From contig CAZGLO010000062.1 of the NCBI GenBank assembly GCA_964526735.1, forward strand, positions 1-22,370: a stretch of DNA of 22,370 bases. Direction: 5' to 3'. This DNA comes from JAAUSY01 sp964526735. GTDB taxonomy: Bacteria > Chloroflexota > Chloroflexia > Chloroflexales > Chloroflexaceae. The notes under the pieces were generated by a model. That model was given only the letters and a program-made list of their open reading frames with translations, had not been told where the DNA came from and searched no databases. Shown here one piece after another: positions 7,687 through 15,266 of this stretch; position 1 is the stretch's first letter; each line of letters starts with the position of its first letter. The position numbers and the translations under genes were made by a program.

Positions 7687-7773
7687 GATACCCGCCGTTG
7701 CGGCTTGAAAAGCAAAGAGGGGTGGACAAACCACCACCTCCTTGCTCTCCAATGAATTGCTCCTCACCTTTGC

Positions 7774-8799
7774 CTAGGGATAAGGTTCAGGCTCAGGGGT
7801 GGGAGTGGGTGTGGGATCAGGGTCGGGGTCAGGGTCGGGATCGGGATCGGGATCAGGGTCAGGATCGGGTTGCGGGGCGGGTGTATCGCCATATCGCCAC
7901 TCGTGATAGTGCTGCCCGACATTGCCCATCTGCACGTCGAATGGAGGATCGTAGCTAGGGATGTAGGTCAAGACGCGGCGCTCAAAGACCTGGAAGAGCA
8001 CCGGTATGGGAGCGTTCAGATTGCCCTCTTCATCCACCCCGACTGGCGCTTGCACCCAGTAGGGAGCGCTGACCGGCTTGCCAAAGACGAACAGCGGCGA
8101 GTAGATCTGCTGCTCTACGAGGCGGCCATTCTCATAGACCACGCCCCGCTGGTTCATAAAGTCGTTGAATATACTCGGAACCCCATAGCCATTGCCTTCT
8201 GGGACTTCGACCATAATGGTGTTGGTATCGTCTACGAAGGTGTCAAGCCGCCCAATGCTGCCATCTTCGTTGAATAACGCGGTGATAGGGTCGCCAATGC
8301 GGTGCGTGCCGGGATCCATCGCGCCCGGGTTTTGGTAGACTTGGTCGAGGTCGGCGTAGGTGGGGAAGGTTCCATCGCCAATCGCGACAATATTGGCCTT
8401 ATTTCGCTTCTCAAACTCCGACTCGAAGTCGAACCCCACTTGGACTTTGCCGGTCATCATCTCGATGGGCAGCAAGCCGTTGGTGATGTACCATTCGGAG
8501 GTATCATCGGCGTTGGGGTCGTTGATCTCCATCCGGCTCTTGTCAAAGTATTGCACCGTGCGTTTGTGGTCAACACCTTGATTGAGCCGCTCCTCCTTAA
8601 CCTCGCTCACGGGGAACCCCCACGTCCATGAGCGGTCTGTCACCAGCCCTTGGTCGATGGGGCGGTCTTGCTTGTCCCACAGCCGCTGGAACGCATCTGT
8701 CCCGATGACAGGGCGGTTTGTATCCTGGGCAAAAACCGCCGTCGTCACAAAGAGGGCTACGGTAAGAAAGACGGCGACTATTCCTACAACTCTTCTCAT
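7774..8799 (-). CDS. Secreted protein of unknown function with Pro-Asp-rich tail
   Basis: From the ATG at 8799 the protein is 341 residues. It begins with a clear signal peptide (MRRVVGIVAVFLTVALFV, cleavage near AVFAQ). The body has FQRLWDKQDRPI, WTWGFP and VQYFDKSRMEIN followed by YITNGLLPIEMMTG, a pattern I recognise from secreted proteins of Chloroflexi; the function is not known to me. The last ~35 residues are a proline linker: about ten PD units, then PTPTPTP and EPEP. Such tails usually span a surface layer or end in an anchor, but none follows here. An upstream in-frame ATG at 8874 is rejected because it lies within short tandem repeats and would place 25 residues before the signal peptide. 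A good promoter lies at 8915-8943. Confidence 0.85.
   Translation of the reverse strand: MRRVVGIVAVFLTVALFVTTAVFAQDTNRPVIGTDAFQRLWDKQDRPIDQGLVTDRSWTWGFPVSEVKEERLNQGVDHKRTVQYFDKSRMEINDPNADDTSEWYITNGLLPIEMMTGKVQVGFDFESEFEKRNKANIVAIGDGTFPTYADLDQVYQNPGAMDPGTHRIGDPITALFNEDGSIGRLDTFVDDTNTIMVEVPEGNGYGVPSIFNDFMNQRGVVYENGRLVEQQIYSPLFVFGKPVSAPYWVQAPVGVDEEGNLNAPIPVLFQVFERRVLTYIPSYDPPFDVQMGNVGQHYHEWRYGDTPAPQPDPDPDPDPDPDPDPDPDPTPTPTPEPEPYP
7814..7868. repeat. Hexanucleotide repeat coding for Pro-Asp
   Basis: About nine imperfect 6-bp units of the type GGRTCR (for example ggatca, gggtcg, ggatcg) encode alternating Pro and Asp on the minus strand. Units differ at synonymous positions, so the repeat has been in place for some time. 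Gain or loss of a unit would keep the frame. Confidence 0.85.
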
Positions 8800-8841
8800 C
8801 GTCAGAGACCTTTCTTTTCTTTTGCTCCAACTGTCCGAACA

Positions 8842-8881
8842 TTCCAATGTTCCAATGTTCCAACGTTCCAACATTCCACCA
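8842..8881. repeat. 8-bp tandem repeat in the leader of the secreted-protein gene
   Basis: Five head-to-tail units: TTCCAATG twice, TTCCAACG, TTCCAACA and a degenerate TTCCACCA. They lie between the promoter and the start codon of the 7774-8799 gene, so they would be transcribed as untranslated leader. Confidence 0.85.
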
Positions 8882-8914
8882 TGCTACCATGACTGGTATG
8901 CCAAAACTTTTCAC

Positions 8915-8943
8915 AGTATAGCAAAGATCAGAAAACACCACAA
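8915..8943 (-). promoter_or_regulatory. Promoter for the secreted-protein gene
   Basis: On the minus strand: -35 TTGTGG (8943-8938), 17-bp spacer, -10 TATACT (8920-8915) with extended TGC. It predicts a leader of about 110 nt that contains the 8-bp repeats. Confidence 0.72.
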
Positions 8944-9105
8944 TGTGGTTTTGCGGATTGCAAGCAACACATCACCACAAAAGCAGTGCGCTATCAGGTT
9001 GTGGCGGGGAATTTCAGGTTTTGCCTTCGTCGCGGTGGAGTGTGAGGAGCGCAAGGAGGATGTACTATGATGTACTATCATGTCATAGTGCAATAACCCC
9101 TTCTC

Positions 9106-9134
9106 TTGTCTGTTCCTGATACTCATGCTAGTAT
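9106..9134 (+). promoter_or_regulatory. Promoter for the S41 protease-like gene
   Basis: -35 TTGTCT (9106-9111), 17-bp spacer, -10 TAGTAT (9129-9134) with extended TGC in front of the -10. The predicted transcription start is near 9141, about 63 nt before the ATG. Confidence 0.68.
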
Positions 9135-9203
9135 GGTTTTACATGTAGACCTTGCACTGCCTTTGAAATACTATTTGCATGAGACAGAAAACATGGAAAA
9201 CAT

Positions 9204-10514
9204 ATGAAACCCTCTTCCTTGACCCGCATATTGCGAATGGAACTTCCTCTTTGGCTCGTTGTGCCCCTCTTGATGCTTGTTCTCTTTATGGGGATGGGCG
9301 GGGGGTATGTTGGGGCCGGAAGCACTGACACCACCACCACTTGCCCCGAATCGCCGGAAGTCTGCGAAGAATTCTCTATTTTTTGGGATGTGTGGCAGCT
9401 TGCCAGCGATGAGTTTGTCATCCCCGAAGCCGTTGACCCAGAGCAGATGACCGAAGGAGCCATCAACGGGATGCTCGACAGCTTGGGCGACCCGGGCCAT
9501 ACGCGCTACCTCTCCGCAGATGCCGCCAAGAAATGGGATGAATCGCTGACGGGAGAGTTTGAAGGCATTGGGGCCTATCTTGGGATGCGTGAAGGCCACG
9601 CCACCGTCATCGCGCCCATCAAGGGGTCACCTGCGGAAGCCGCCGGTCTCCAATCGGGCGATGTCATTATCAAGGTGGACAATGTGGAGACCGATGGGTG
9701 GACGATTGACGAGGTGGTGGCGCACGTTCGCGGGCCGAAGGGTACCTCCGTCGTGCTGACCATCCGTCGTCCAGAACACCCTGCCCCGATGGATATCACC
9801 GTTGAGCGCGATACCATCGATGTGCCAAGCGTCGATTGGACGATGCTCAATGACGACGTTGCCTTTATCGCCCTTTCCACCTTCTCGCACGGCTCTTCGG
9901 ATGAGATGCTGACCGCGGTGCAGCAAGCGCAGGCACAAGGCGCAACCCGTATCATCTTCGACCTGCGGAACAACCTGGGCGGGTTTGTCCACGAGGCGGT
10001 GGCGATTGCAGGCCTCTTCCTGCCGCAGAATTCGGTCGTGCTGGTGGAGGAAGACCGCAGCGACAACCGTATCCCCACCCGCACCAACACGCCTCCCATC
10101 GCGCCTGATATTCCCATGGTTGTGCTTGTCAACCAATTTACCGCAAGCTCTGCGGAGATCGTGTCGGGTGCATTGCAAGACGCCGGACGTGCGGAGTTGG
10201 TTGGGGTCGGAACCGTGGGGACGGGGACAGTACTCACCACCTACGAGCTTGAGGAAGGGGCTAAACTGCTGCTTGGCACGATCCAATGGCTCACCCCTAA
10301 TGGGCGCTCTATCCACAATCAAGGCATTGCGCCTGATGAGGAGGTCATTATGCCCATTGATGTCTACCCGCTCTCGCCCCTCAACGCCGAAGATATGACG
10401 ATGGAAGAGCTGCAGGAGAGCGAGGATGAGCAGTTGCTGCGGGCATTAGAGCTGGTACAACAACCACCTCAACCTGCCTCATCCGACACATTCGATTCTT
10501 CCCTCGCCAACTAA
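9204..10514 (+). CDS. S41 (CtpA-like) C-terminal-processing peptidase homologue with altered catalytic site
   Basis: A 436-residue protein anchored by one N-terminal membrane helix (about 14-36), with the rest outside the membrane. An N-terminal helical domain (50-115) precedes a PDZ domain (about 117-200, with GIGAYLGMREG and AGLQSGDVIIKVD) and the S41 fold (about 215-386: DLRNNLGG 253-260, NQFTASSAEIV, QWLTPNGRSIHNQGIAPD). By alignment with the family pattern SASASE...GKGSVQ, the nucleophile Ser315 is kept. The general-base Lys 25 residues later is Thr340 (GTGTVL), and the Gln four residues on is Leu344. The protein may be inactive, may use a different base, or may belong to a subfamily with this motif. 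The tail after 395 is acidic, then Pro/Gln-rich. ATG 9204 follows GGAAAA. Its stop codon overlaps that of the convergent radical SAM gene. Confidence 0.92.
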   Translation: MKPSSLTRILRMELPLWLVVPLLMLVLFMGMGGGYVGAGSTDTTTTCPESPEVCEEFSIFWDVWQLASDEFVIPEAVDPEQMTEGAINGMLDSLGDPGHTRYLSADAAKKWDESLTGEFEGIGAYLGMREGHATVIAPIKGSPAEAAGLQSGDVIIKVDNVETDGWTIDEVVAHVRGPKGTSVVLTIRRPEHPAPMDITVERDTIDVPSVDWTMLNDDVAFIALSTFSHGSSDEMLTAVQQAQAQGATRIIFDLRNNLGGFVHEAVAIAGLFLPQNSVVLVEEDRSDNRIPTRTNTPPIAPDIPMVVLVNQFTASSAEIVSGALQDAGRAELVGVGTVGTGTVLTTYELEEGAKLLLGTIQWLTPNGRSIHNQGIAPDEEVIMPIDVYPLSPLNAEDMTMEELQESEDEQLLRALELVQQPPQPASSDTFDSSLAN

Positions 10515-11611
10515 CCAATCTTGCCCATATCGTGCTCATTCAAAAGAGCATCGGCGCGGCATCCGCAATACCGTTCGTTCTGGCTATTCCCTACGTGGCA
10601 CTCGTGAGCCAACGCGAGTCGCCACGTGGCCATGGCCGGAGACCGCCACACCACCTCCAGCGGCTCACGCAGCACATTGCCCGCCGCGGTGATGCTAGGG
10701 GCGTGGTTGCAGGGCCGTAGGTTTCCCCACGGGTCTATGGTGCAAGAGAACGCTCCCGCGCCACACGGTGCCCCTTCGTTGGCGTAGGAGTGGAGCGGCA
10801 GAGTGGGGGAAGATGTGTGATCGGCAGAGTGGGTAAGGGGAGGAGCCTCTTTCGGCATTGGAGTGCCATACCGGACGGTATAGCCCTTGCATTGATAGCT
10901 CGCCACCACCTCAAGCGCGTGCAGCAATGCGGCGCGGGGGAGGTGCAAGTGCGGGATAGGCCGCCCAATATAGCGGTTGAAGACGGCGCACGTCGCCCCC
11001 AATTGGCGGGAAAGCATGATAATCTCGCCCACAACATTCGTATTATTGGCGTTGTGACGGTTGAGGACGGTGTTGGTATGCACCGTGATACCCGCCTCCG
11101 CCGCACGCTGGATATTTTGCGTCGTTTCGGCGAAGGAGCCAGGGGTGTTGGTAAATGCGTCGTGGGTTGCGGCATCGTGGCCATGCAGCGACACGAGCAT
11201 CCCCACGCAAGAGGTATTGCGCGCCAACGCGATGATATCATCTGGTTTCTGCCACCGCCCGTTGGTGAAGAGGGTAAAGGGGATATCACGCCGCGCCACC
11301 TCTGCTACGAAGGCGGCAAACCCCGGATAGAGCGTCGGCTCTCCGCCGGTCAGCTTCAACCGCTGTGCGTAGGGGGCGATGCGGTCAAGGACAGCATACC
11401 ACTCCTCCAACGACAGCGGCGGGACGTGCGATGGATTTGGCGAAAATGGGTTACTACAGCCGATACATCGGTTCTGACAGAGGGGAGTCAATTCAAGAGC
11501 GTAGAGCGTCGGAGCGGGGAGCGGCGTTGCCTCCTCTCCCGACGTCAGAGCGCAATCACAATCGAGATCGACGTAGTCGTGTACATGGTGAAGCGTGTGA
11601 ATCGCTTTCAT
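10511..11611 (-). CDS. Radical SAM protein with SPASM-like C-terminal cysteines
   Basis: A 366-residue cytoplasmic enzyme. The radical SAM 4Fe-4S motif CQNRCIGC (Cys45, 49, 52) is followed by the SAM-binding LKLTGGEPTLYPG (86-97) and by FTLFTNGRW. The C-terminal domain has Cys283, 290 and 301 around TIDPWGNLRPCNH and Cys338, 349 and 351 ending in YCGCRA, which is the SPASM-type arrangement for auxiliary iron-sulfur clusters used in peptide or protein modification. The N-terminus (1-25) is His/Asp/Cys-rich. It lies 49 bp after the STAND NTPase gene on the same strand, with GAGGGAGA upstream of its ATG, so the two are probably co-transcribed. No precursor peptide gene is seen next to it. The substrate is unknown; a maturase role is inferred. 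Confidence 0.9.
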   Translation of the reverse strand: MKAIHTLHHVHDYVDLDCDCALTSGEEATPLPAPTLYALELTPLCQNRCIGCSNPFSPNPSHVPPLSLEEWYAVLDRIAPYAQRLKLTGGEPTLYPGFAAFVAEVARRDIPFTLFTNGRWQKPDDIIALARNTSCVGMLVSLHGHDAATHDAFTNTPGSFAETTQNIQRAAEAGITVHTNTVLNRHNANNTNVVGEIIMLSRQLGATCAVFNRYIGRPIPHLHLPRAALLHALEVVASYQCKGYTVRYGTPMPKEAPPLTHSADHTSSPTLPLHSYANEGAPCGAGAFSCTIDPWGNLRPCNHAPSITAAGNVLREPLEVVWRSPAMATWRLALAHECHVGNSQNERYCGCRADALLNEHDMGKIG

Positions 11612-11660
11612 GAAAGTAAATCTCCCTCGTCTTCGTTGTTTTCTCGACAGCGTATCACGA

Positions 11661-14405
11661 TTATCCTATTCTGCTGGCAACCGACTCCGCTTCGCTCGAC
11701 TCAAACCGCACAATCACATCGACGCACAGCTCTCTCATGGCCATCAAGGGCGAGGAGGGGTCGATGTCGGCGTAGCGCTGTTGGATGGTGCGGCATACCT
11801 CGCGCTGCACCTCGTTTGAGGCGTCAAAAAACTTGTCGCGAAGCTGTTCGAAGGAGCGGCGAAAACTCGCAACACTGTAGTCTGCCAGCGTCTCACACGC
11901 ATCGAGATAGCAATCAAAGGCGGAGGTATACGCTTCTTGCTGAAAGGCAATATCTCCTTCTAATTCTCGTAGGCGGCCCTTCTCCAACTTGTAATTGTGG
12001 TCTTGGAGGATACTTTCCAACTCCTGCCACCGCTGCTCATCCTTGCGCCCATCCTTCAAAAAGGCAATCGTCACCAAGTCAAGCAACACGCCTGCCATCA
12101 GGTGGTCGTCAAGGATTTCCTTCGTCAGTTCCAGTGCCTGCAACGATGCTTTTTCGGCATTTTCATACTTGCCCGTCACCTCAATGGGCGAAGCGCCTTG
12201 GCCGGTCAGGGCGCGCGCCTCTTCCATGTAGATAGTCGCCGCCTGCTGCAGCCCGCGCGCGCGGATGTTGGGGAGTTCACTCCGCAGCGCTCGCGACAGG
12301 AGTAGGTGAGCAGTCTCAAACCGCTGCGCATAGCACTCTGCCGCCGCCACGTTGATCTGCATCAAGGCGGCATTGTTCGTGTCGCCCACAAGCTCGCACA
12401 GGTCAACCGCGGTGCGGTGGTAGCGCAAGGCAAGCACGTAATTGCCCATCGACTCGGCAATGCGGCCACGGGTGGAGTAGCTGAACCCAAGCCCGTGGAT
12501 ATTGCCCTGCTCACGGCGCATCCGCAAGGCTTTTTCCGCCAAGTTGTCGGCGCGGGTGGCATTCCCGTTGAGCATATAGACAAACGAGAGGTTGTTGAGG
12601 GTTGCCGCATACTGATTTGGGTCTTGATGCTCATCCAAGAGGTAGAGCACTTTGAGGTAGGCCTGCTCTGCCTCATCCCAATGCCCTTGCCGCCGGTAGG
12701 CCAGACCGAGGTTGTTCTGGATTTTCAGCTCCAACACGGGGTCTTCGGCGGCTTCAGCCATCTCAAGCGCCACCTTAAAGTGGATGACCTTCTCGGCTGG
12801 ATCAGTGGTGGTGTTGGCCAGCACGATGAAGGCTTTGGCGGCGTCGGCAGGGTGGATGTCGGACGACTCAACTGCCGACTCGGCAATTTCCGCGGCGCGC
12901 TTCAGTTCCCCCTTCTCAAGCAAGATTTGCGCCATCCGCGCCTGGAACCGCGCCGAATCGACTTGGTTGGGGGCAAGGCGGTGCACGGCCTGCACAATGG
13001 CGTCCATCTGGATGAGCGAATAGTGGTAGGTCAGCGCATCATCGAAGAGGTGATTGAGGTATTTCCACCCTTCCTCCTCCGAAATATAGAAATGGTAGTA
13101 GAGGCACTCCATTTGGAGGTCGCGCTTAGGCCAATATTCGTCTGGAATGGGCAATTTCTCGCGATGTTCGGCAGTGGCCAACGTTGGCTTCAGGCTACGC
13201 GCTAATTTCTCCTGCACAATCGTGCTGAGCCGATCAACCTCCGCCAGATAGTAGAAATTGATAATCTTGCGGGCAAGCGACTTGCGGAATGTCCCATCCG
13301 GGTCGAGCTTTGGCCAGACGTGGTTGAGGAATAGCCGCTCGACCTCCTCATGCAGCAGCCCTGCCTCAGTGAGCACCGATTTGCGCACAAAAGGATGCTG
13401 ATGGATCTCCCCAATCAGCTGCGCCAACGTCTCCTCTTCCTCAATATCCAGTACCACCTTCAATATTTGCGGGTCGTAGCGCCGGTTGAGGTGCGAGAGG
13501 TAGAGCAATGCGCGTTGGAGGAGTGTCTCCTGTTGCTGTATATCGCCTACTAACGTGGCTTCAAACTCGCTGGTGTTGGCGGTTTGCCGCTCTTCGGGCA
13601 GCGCTTCAATCTCTGCCAAGGAGTGGTTGAGGTGGGCTGGCAGTGTCTTGTGTTCGGCAAGCCATTCCGTTGTCACGGTGGTCAGCACGGGGTGGCCCTT
13701 GGTGAAGAAGAAAACGGAATCATTCGTTGTAGTGGGGAGGGTCGCCTCAAGAGAGCCATCAAGGTAGGCCGTGGTTTCGCTGTGCGAGAACGGCGAAAGC
13801 TCAAGGATGGGGTGGGTTGTCCAGCGCTTGTACAGCTCCTCAAACTCTTCGTAGAGCCGGTTGGTGAAGGGGGTAGGGCGGCCCGCCAAAATCATAATGG
13901 TGTTGGGCAGGTTGGTCGCCAACAGATTGGTGCGCTGGATGTCTTCAAGGGCATTTTCTGTGTCAACGGCATCGCTCAAGACCAACGTCCGCCGTTCTTG
14001 GCTGATTTGCCAGATGAGATCAATGCCAAAATGATAGATCTTATTTTGTTCCGCCCGAATCTTGTCCGGGTCGATTTCGGATTGCAGCAAGGTTTCCCAC
14101 TCGGCCATGCGTTCGTGGTAGTCGGCCTTTTGCTGCTCCGACATATAATCGCCGAACTGCTCGATGACATGAAGGCTCAACCCCGGAAGACTTTGGGGGC
14201 GTGACTCACCATAGTCAATCCGTACCACAAGAACCCCTGGGTCGTGACGGTAGCGTTGGTAGATCTCGCGGAGTAACCAGGTTTTTCCGATTCCCGCTTG
14301 GCCAATCATCCGCACCAGGTGCCGCGCACCGGTGGGATCGCGTAGTATCTCATCGATCATGTGCAGTTCTTTGTCACGCCCAACAAAGATATCCTGGTTA
14401 CGCAT
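11661..14405 (-). CDS. STAND-type AAA/NACHT-like ATPase with TPR repeats
   Basis: A 914-residue soluble protein. The N-terminus FVGRDKELHMIDEIL is the entry motif of signal-transducing STAND ATPases. Walker A GQAGIGKTW is at 35-43, Walker B-like LVLSDAVD at 141-148 and sensor IMILAGRP at 170-177. A winged-helix-like region follows, then, from about 450 to 850, helical pairs of the TPR type (for example NNLGLAYRRQGHWDEAEQAY and LNNLSFVYMLNGNATRADNL). These proteins act as regulated switches that oligomerise when the repeats sense a ligand. No effector or DNA-binding domain is recognisable at either end, so any output would come from a partner. The radical SAM gene directly downstream is the obvious candidate. 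A promoter lies about 210 bp upstream. Family assignment is good; biological role unknown. Confidence 0.88.
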   Translation of the reverse strand: MRNQDIFVGRDKELHMIDEILRDPTGARHLVRMIGQAGIGKTWLLREIYQRYRHDPGVLVVRIDYGESRPQSLPGLSLHVIEQFGDYMSEQQKADYHERMAEWETLLQSEIDPDKIRAEQNKIYHFGIDLIWQISQERRTLVLSDAVDTENALEDIQRTNLLATNLPNTIMILAGRPTPFTNRLYEEFEELYKRWTTHPILELSPFSHSETTAYLDGSLEATLPTTTNDSVFFFTKGHPVLTTVTTEWLAEHKTLPAHLNHSLAEIEALPEERQTANTSEFEATLVGDIQQQETLLQRALLYLSHLNRRYDPQILKVVLDIEEEETLAQLIGEIHQHPFVRKSVLTEAGLLHEEVERLFLNHVWPKLDPDGTFRKSLARKIINFYYLAEVDRLSTIVQEKLARSLKPTLATAEHREKLPIPDEYWPKRDLQMECLYYHFYISEEEGWKYLNHLFDDALTYHYSLIQMDAIVQAVHRLAPNQVDSARFQARMAQILLEKGELKRAAEIAESAVESSDIHPADAAKAFIVLANTTTDPAEKVIHFKVALEMAEAAEDPVLELKIQNNLGLAYRRQGHWDEAEQAYLKVLYLLDEHQDPNQYAATLNNLSFVYMLNGNATRADNLAEKALRMRREQGNIHGLGFSYSTRGRIAESMGNYVLALRYHRTAVDLCELVGDTNNAALMQINVAAAECYAQRFETAHLLLSRALRSELPNIRARGLQQAATIYMEEARALTGQGASPIEVTGKYENAEKASLQALELTKEILDDHLMAGVLLDLVTIAFLKDGRKDEQRWQELESILQDHNYKLEKGRLRELEGDIAFQQEAYTSAFDCYLDACETLADYSVASFRRSFEQLRDKFFDASNEVQREVCRTIQQRYADIDPSSPLMAMRELCVDVIVRFESSEAESVASRIG

Positions 14406-14614
14406 GCATGTCTGCTACTTTCTAGGTATCCAAAAAACGTGTACCGGAACGTACGACGGGTTGCTGCTACAGGCGCGGGATCCCATAAGACGAACCATGT
14501 GCGACAAGGTGTGCGCATTTCCCTCCTCGTTCCCGAACGTTCCTCTCCTGCCCCCGGTATTCCCCTCGCGGTGGGGGAGGTGTTAGGGGGCGTGTTTGAC
14601 GGCCCGTTGGGCGA

Positions 14615-14643
14615 ATGATATCCCATTAAGAACATTCTCGCAA
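14615..14643 (-). promoter_or_regulatory. Promoter for the NTPase/radical SAM genes
   Basis: On the minus strand: -35 TTGCGA (14643-14638), 17-bp spacer, -10 TATCAT (14620-14615). It gives a leader of about 200 nt before the NTPase ATG. Confidence 0.5.
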
Positions 14644-14650
14644 GTGAGAT

Positions 14651-14698
14651 ATGGCGTTGCTACGGTATTTCATACCACCATACCACAAAAAACGCCAT
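14651..14698. repeat. Nested inverted repeat
   Basis: Outer arms ATGGCGTT (14651-14658) and AACGCCAT (14691-14698) are perfect. Inside them a second hairpin, GGTAT-ttc-ATACC (14664-14676), is also perfect. It sits between the divergent promoters, 6 bp before the plus-strand -35. Confidence 0.8.
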
Positions 14699-14703
14699 GC
14701 TAC

Positions 14704-14731
14704 TTGACATTGGGGGTTCTTCGTGTATATT
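14704..14731 (+). promoter_or_regulatory. Strong sigma-70 promoter
   Basis: -35 TTGACA (14704-14709) is a perfect consensus. After a 16-bp spacer the -10 is TATATT (14726-14731). It points toward the sigma factor gene but lies 536 bp before its likely start, so it may drive a small RNA or a long leader. Confidence 0.65.
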
Positions 14732-14826
14732 TATAGTATAAACAGTACATACTTTGCAAATTACATTTATAGCTGTTCCCCCCTCCCCGCTGGTGCCCCA
14801 ACGGCCGTCAGTGAGCATCGCCATCG

Positions 14827-14865
14827 TTGCCCTTGTGGCCATCGTAAAGGGATACGCAATTTTTT
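14827..14865 (+). terminator. Candidate terminator or attenuator
   Basis: TTG and CCCTT (14827-14834) pair with AAGGG (14847-14851) and CAA (14857-14859), with a 5-nt bulge, followed by six T (14860-14865). With the promoter at 14704-14731 this would end a transcript of about 125-130 nt. The bulged stem makes the call uncertain. Confidence 0.4.
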
Positions 14866-14995
14866 GGGCCTCCTACGTTTGTATGAGAGACCGCTGGTGT
14901 GGGCACAACCTTCCATCCGTTTTTTTTCGATGCGAGTCGATGCAGTCTGTTGCATAGTGGGCACGATGATGCAGCACAATATCTCTACAACCAAG

Positions 14996-15086
14996 ACAAT
15001 TGACAATTGACAATCAAGCGCAACCACATGCAACCAAATGCCCCCAATCGTCGTCTTCATAATGAAACAAAATGATGAAACAAAAT
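14996..15086. repeat. Cluster of short direct repeats upstream of the sigma factor gene
   Basis: Three families lie side by side: ACAATTG twice plus ACAATCA at 7-bp spacing (14996-15016), CAACCACATG/CAACCAAATG (15021-15040), and ATGAAACAAAAT twice with a 13-bp period (15062-15073 and 15075-15086). Confidence 0.75.
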
Positions 15087-15266
15087 TCGGGACAAAAGTA
15101 CCCCTCCATTTCCTCAGCTTTTGTTGTATGATAGTTACGTAATAGTACATAATGAGGTACAAGAGGGCCACCTGCTCCCCGCGACGAGATCCCCCTCGAT
15201 TTTCGCCGGAGCATGCTAGCGTACCAGCAGGAACTTCGATGGTGGACACGCTTGAACACCTAGAAA

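Larger units (their letters stand above)
8800..9203. other. 404-bp intergenic region between divergent secreted-protein and S41 genes
   Basis: It contains the 8-bp repeats, divergent promoters at 8915-8943 (minus) and 9106-9134 (plus), and a small hairpin ACCAC-aat-GTGGT (8937-8949) that overlaps the minus-strand -35. It also holds a duplicated GATGTACTAT (9059-9078) that carries a nine-codon micro-ORF. I see no convincing protein gene in the rest. Confidence 0.7.
14406..15266. other. 861-bp intergenic region with divergent promoters and repeats
   Basis: It separates the minus-strand NTPase gene from the plus-strand sigma factor gene. It holds a minus promoter (14615-14643), a nested inverted repeat (14651-14698), a strong plus promoter (14704-14731), a terminator-like hairpin (14827-14865), a run of eight T (14920-14927) and three families of short direct repeats (14996-15086). 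No open frame inside has protein-like composition or a ribosome site. I see nothing recognisable in 14420-14610 apart from a loose CCCC/GGGG hairpin near 14560-14580. Confidence 0.75.

Noticed and set aside
7445..7729. Minus-strand 94-codon frame across the tRNA
   Set aside because: It is the antisense of tRNA-Arg; frames containing segments like GFEPPTPSSEDW are a well-known false gene type over tRNAs.
8936..8952. Hairpin ACCAC-aat-GTGGT followed by T residues as a terminator
   Set aside because: It lies upstream of both flanking genes and overlaps a promoter -35, so no transcript would need to end there; the stem is only five bases.
8911..9126. 71-codon minus-strand frame in the intergenic region
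   Set aside because: No ribosome site, no domain features, and it overlaps promoters for both flanking genes.
14738..14930. 6S RNA, SRP RNA or other known structural RNA
   Set aside because: I looked for the long bulged helix of 6S RNA and the conserved loop of SRP RNA and found neither; only a local GTGCCC/GGGCAC pairing is present.
14723..15010. 95-codon plus-strand frame downstream of the strong promoter
   Set aside because: Composition is not protein-like, there is no ribosome site, and it crosses the terminator-like hairpin.
15217..15225. TGCTAGCGT as a promoter just before the sigma gene
   Set aside because: The -10 core TAGCGT is poor and there is no -35 at 16-18 bp, so I left it out of the extended -10 set.
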